Shown here one piece after another: positions 60,609 to 64,000 of a stretch of DNA of 64,000 nucleotides. The stretch lies in the NCBI GenBank assembly GCA_964036155.1, contig OZ038423.1:40129249-40193248 (forward strand), read 5' to 3'. Origin of the DNA: Diploscapter coronatus (taxonomy: Eukaryota > Nematoda > Chromadorea > Rhabditida > Rhabditidae). The number at the start of each line of letters is the position of its first letter. The first letter of the stretch is position 1. A program made the position numbers and the translations under genes. The notes under the pieces were generated by a model. That model ran no database searches. It was not told the origin of the DNA and was given only the letters and a program-made list of their open reading frames with translations.

Positions 60609-63600
60609 ATGGAGCTGATTCATTATTGTTTAGCTCTATGTTTTATATTACTATCAGTTATTGAACCCATTCATAGTGAAAGCTCATGTGATAATATAAA
60701 GGATCCGCAAGGAAGGATATTTTGCTACAAACTTCAAAACTGGGATACAGAAGCCCGAAAACGAAAGAAAAAGGCTAAAGTGGTTCATCCACCAGGTAGC
60801 ATAATCATTAGCGGTTAAACCTTAGATTCTAATTTATTATAAGTTAAAGATGTCAAGAACCAAAAATATATTTTTTTAAACACTGACTATAGTTCATCTT
60901 GGTTTTTAAAACGATAATGAATATGATTGCAGGTGTGCGAGCTGGTTCTAGAGATACCTCAGTTTCAGCAGGTAATTCATGCTCGCTTCAACATTATCTT
61001 AAATATCAAACGCACGTTTAACTCATACATTCCAATTCATTTTCTAGTGTCTCCAGGGATGTCATATCTTTATAATTAGCAATTTTTATATTATCTTTAA
61101 AAACCTTGAATCTATTTAAAAATTATAGTCAAGCGAATCAGGGCATTTTATTTCATATCGATTAGAATTTTGATGATTTTCAAATTTAATTGTTTTTCTT
61201 CGTTGGAGAACTTTGGATTCTGCGTGAATTCGTCACTTTGCCACAAGGCGAAATAGTGTACAAAGCGAGAAATCTTTCCCTACTTTTGCCTATCCTCTCT
61301 TAACCATACATACTATGTCACATGGTCACGAAGTTGCGAAGAATCCAAATAGCCTGTTGAAGAGTATTCAATAATAATCATTTTCTTGCATAGATGCTGC
61401 TGTGATTCCAGTTGGAATTGGCGAATGCTACAATTTGGAATGTGCGTGTGAGCTTTTGGAGGAATCGCATAATCCTCGAATGGAAAATGGGCAATGCATG
61501 ACTAACAAAGGACCGTTGGGACAGGCTGTTAGGTAATTATTTTTCTGAGACAATTTGTGAACGTACAGGGTGTTTCAGTATAATTTTACCATTTTTTCTT
61601 GAATAATATTTCTCATAAAAATTATTTCTAAAAAAAAAGTTGTAAAATTATGCCGAAACACTCTGTAGTATCAAAACTATTTGAAAAGAGCCAGGATAGA
61701 TGAATAACATAGAGTAAAAATCTATTCTTATGCAATTTTGCCGAAAATGACTAGTTATTTGGCTACGAATTTGACTTGTATGTAATAAATAAATCAGCTA
61801 CATTTTAATTTCAATTAGATTGCAAAGGAAACGGCTGGTTAATTTGTGATTTTAGGAAGGAACTTCGCACACTAACAGCGAGTGAAAGAAAGACGCTGTT
61901 CGACGCACTTTTGTTACTGCACGAGGTAATGAATATAATTAATAGGCTACTTTGTTTCATCCAATACTATTAAATTTTCTTAAATCACCATAATGGATTT
62001 TTATTTTATTCTTTATGCTAATTTTCGATTGAAGAGCACTCCACTTAAATTTACCAATGAGAGTACATTATAAATTGTATATTCATCTTCTCTCGATGAA
62101 AAAGATGGCGATAAGTTATGGTAAAAATTGATAGAATAAGTAAAAATACATATACTATGGCTAATAACTACATTTTATGTGTATATTCTAGAGTGGCGAA
62201 TTCCATCAACACGTGAGGGCCCACGGGCATGCGGACAAAAGTGCCGGTGCACATGGTGTAAGTTTTTGACTATTATGCATATAATAGCTGATGTAAATTA
62301 TTTACTGAAAAGTACTATTTTAGGGTCCTGCATTTCTACCGTAATATTTTATAGTTCATTAAATTAACTTAATCAATGAAAAGGTATTGTTTAGGTGGCA
62401 TAGAGAATATCTCAAAAGATTTGAATTGGCACTGAGACAAATTGACATCTCCATTGGGATACCATATATTGATTGGTGAGATTTAGGATAAGGTTTAAAA
62501 CATGCGTGAAGATTACTTATATATCGAACATAACTTCTTTCAAACAATCATCTTCAGGAGAAGATTAATCTAGACTTGCATTTAACACTATCAGAAACGT
62601 TTTTTATTGCATAGACTAATTTTCTGAAAATATAAACATTGGCAATTCAGGACACTTGATGACGCTCTTGAAAATCCCAGAGATTCAATTTTGTTCTCCG
62701 AATATCTAATGGGAGATACTTCTGGTAAAAGAGACAACGAGAACGGTAGCTGGGTGATTAATGGACCTTTCAAAGATTTTGCAACTGCACATGGAAATCC
62801 TCGTTTAACAAGGTATATCAGTATCTTTTTATAAATATAATAGGATAATTTATAGAGGGCTGTAAATGTTTAGACAAGCGGATATACACTATCTCAATAT
62901 GCATGTATATATCCGCGTGTCTAAAATTTACACCCCTGTTTATATGCCTTTCTTTTTCAGAATATTTACTTTAAAAATGATAATTTAGATGGGTTGGTGT
63001 ACCTTTTGAGGATCCAATTACGAAAGAAATGATTAAACCTCGACCGATGACTCAGGAACATGTGGACTATCAATTAAATGCAGAAAATGTCGACCAAATT
63101 ATCACCTTTCCTATATTTGTAAGTGAATATTTTTATGCAGAAAACATGTGCTCGGAAGTCAAATTTTATTTGAAACGAGGTTGTATACAGAATCTAGGGA
63201 GCTAAAATTGTTAGATTTCGAGCATAATTCTGAATTTTGAACACACATTTTCAGACGAAAGTTGCTAATGATATTTGCAGAAAAATGATTCAGAATAAAT
63301 TTAGAAAAATGAAAAGGGGTGCAAATACAGCGATCAGATTAAAAGCGCCGGTGAAATGGATCCAGAAAATGCACATGGAAGAGGACATATGTTTGTAGGA
63401 GGTGGAGAATTTACTCTAATGCAAAATTATTTTTCAAATAATACTCGTTAAATTTGTTAAAATTTGGTCTATTCATCGAATATTTTCTTCGAGCAACTTC
63501 TTGCAAATGGATTTTCACTTTTCTCATCCAAACCTAGGGAAGGCAATCATCAGAAACCTCTTGTGACCTACCCTTGCATATTTTTCTCAACAAAACCATA

Positions 63601-63971
63601 TATCTCTAACTAGGTACTGTCAGCAATTCTCTACTTTACGAAGTACCACCATACCTAAGATTTCGTTCGCGCGACCTACCCCCTAAAGTTTCCTTCGTCT
63701 GAAAAAAATGCTCACTATATTCGTTATCATCTTAAATTTATCAATATTTCTTTAATTCGAAAAAAAAATCAAATTCAAATCAAATGTGAGAAATGAAAAA
63801 ATCTTAATCTAACGTTTACTAATTAGAAAATATTATCAATAAATATAAAATCACCAGATTAATTTTTCAGGAGATATGAATGAATTCTCAACTGCCAGCA
63901 ATGATCCAATATTCTACATGCACCATGCATTTGTCGATTTTCTGTGGGAAGAATGGAGGAAAAATAAACAG
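60609..63971 (+). CDS. Tyrosinase-like copper oxidase, 3' end beyond the window
   Basis: Oxidises phenols; in nematodes, linked to cuticle or eggshell chemistry. Exons 60609-60795, 60933-60971, 61394-61532, 61856-61925, 62192-62257, 62324-62340 (17 nt), 62395-62475, 62651-62812, 62989-63118, 63305-63401 and 63871-63971 give 363 residues in phase. Signal peptide ends near IHSESS. CuA: H156 (RAHGHA), H166 (GAHGGP) and H175 (FLPWHREYLKRFE). CuB: H321 and H325 (AHGRGHMFVGG) and H348 (NDPIFYMHHAFVDFLW). All six copper ligands are present, so the enzyme looks active. A basic stretch (ARKRKKKAK, about residues 50-58) follows the signal peptide. The start at 63305 was chosen because it alone keeps the CuB frame. 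The C-terminal part, where ShK-like Cys domains may occur in worms, is outside the window. Confidence 0.9.
61566..61665. mobile_element. Short mariner-type foldback element in a tyrosinase intron
   Basis: TA on both sides (61564-61565, 61666-61667). Arms CAGGGTGTTTCAGTATAATT and, reverse-complemented, CAGAGTGTTTCGGCATAATT. About 100 bp, nearly all palindrome. CAGGGTGTTTC is typical of mariner-family ends. Confidence 0.7.
62856..62940. repeat. Near-perfect palindrome in a tyrosinase intron
   Basis: Arms of about 35 bp: GTAAATGTTTAGACAAGCGG on the left; the reverse complement of the right arm reads GTAAATTTTAGACACGCGG, then ATATA. The loop is about 15 bp. It could form a long hairpin in RNA; likely a tiny foldback element. 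Confidence 0.65.
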
Positions 63972-64000
63972 GTAAATTTTCATTATGGTTTTTTTTTCTG

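Overview
The window is eukaryotic and almost certainly nematode. Genes are split by many GT-AG introns, often about 50 bp and mostly ending in TTTCAG, TTTTAG or sometimes AAG. Several families are nematode-specific or nematode-typical: a cuticle collagen with an N-terminal membrane segment, a ground-like (GRL) domain, an Srx-type chemoreceptor fragment and a worm-type tyrosinase. The variable 3' splice sites and low GC suggest a nematode outside the well-studied Caenorhabditis group, but I cannot name the species. No rRNA, tRNA, CRISPR array or bacterial operon was seen.

Layout. At 463-1614 (+) lies a truncated Srx-like 7TM receptor. At 3232-9004 (+) is a zinc-finger gene with three copies of a composite finger module and a possible short isoform ending at 6027. 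At 10491-11245 (+) is a small unrecognised gene. At 12903-21566 (+) is a large cuticle collagen with many tiny Gly-X-Y exons and long low-complexity flanks. Two minus-strand genes follow: a TMEM53/DUF829-like protein (22259-24015) and a winged-helix SAM methyltransferase (24493-26624). A gene-poor 5 kb leads into a 23 kb gene, 31695-54473 (+), which I assembled from 30 phase-consistent exons. It encodes a secreted protein of about 1414 residues: a short Cys-rich head, a huge repetitive body and a C-terminal ground-like domain. After it come a small secreted protein resembling the plant self-incompatibility S1/SPH family (56013-56893, +), a bZIP factor (58391-59404, +) and a tyrosinase that runs off the right edge (60609-63971, +).

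Theme. Collagen, GRL protein and tyrosinase all belong to cuticle or extracellular-matrix biology, but there is no operon evidence linking them.

Most notable: (1) an animal gene with the S1/SPH signature; (2) tandem duplication of whole exon-plus-intron units inside the GRL gene, within a run of 13 consecutive phase 1-1 exons; (3) many short TA-flanked inverted-repeat elements (MITE-like, Tc1/mariner style), nearly all in introns; (4) repeated composite zinc-finger modules; (5) collagen-exon junctions lacking a usable AG acceptor.
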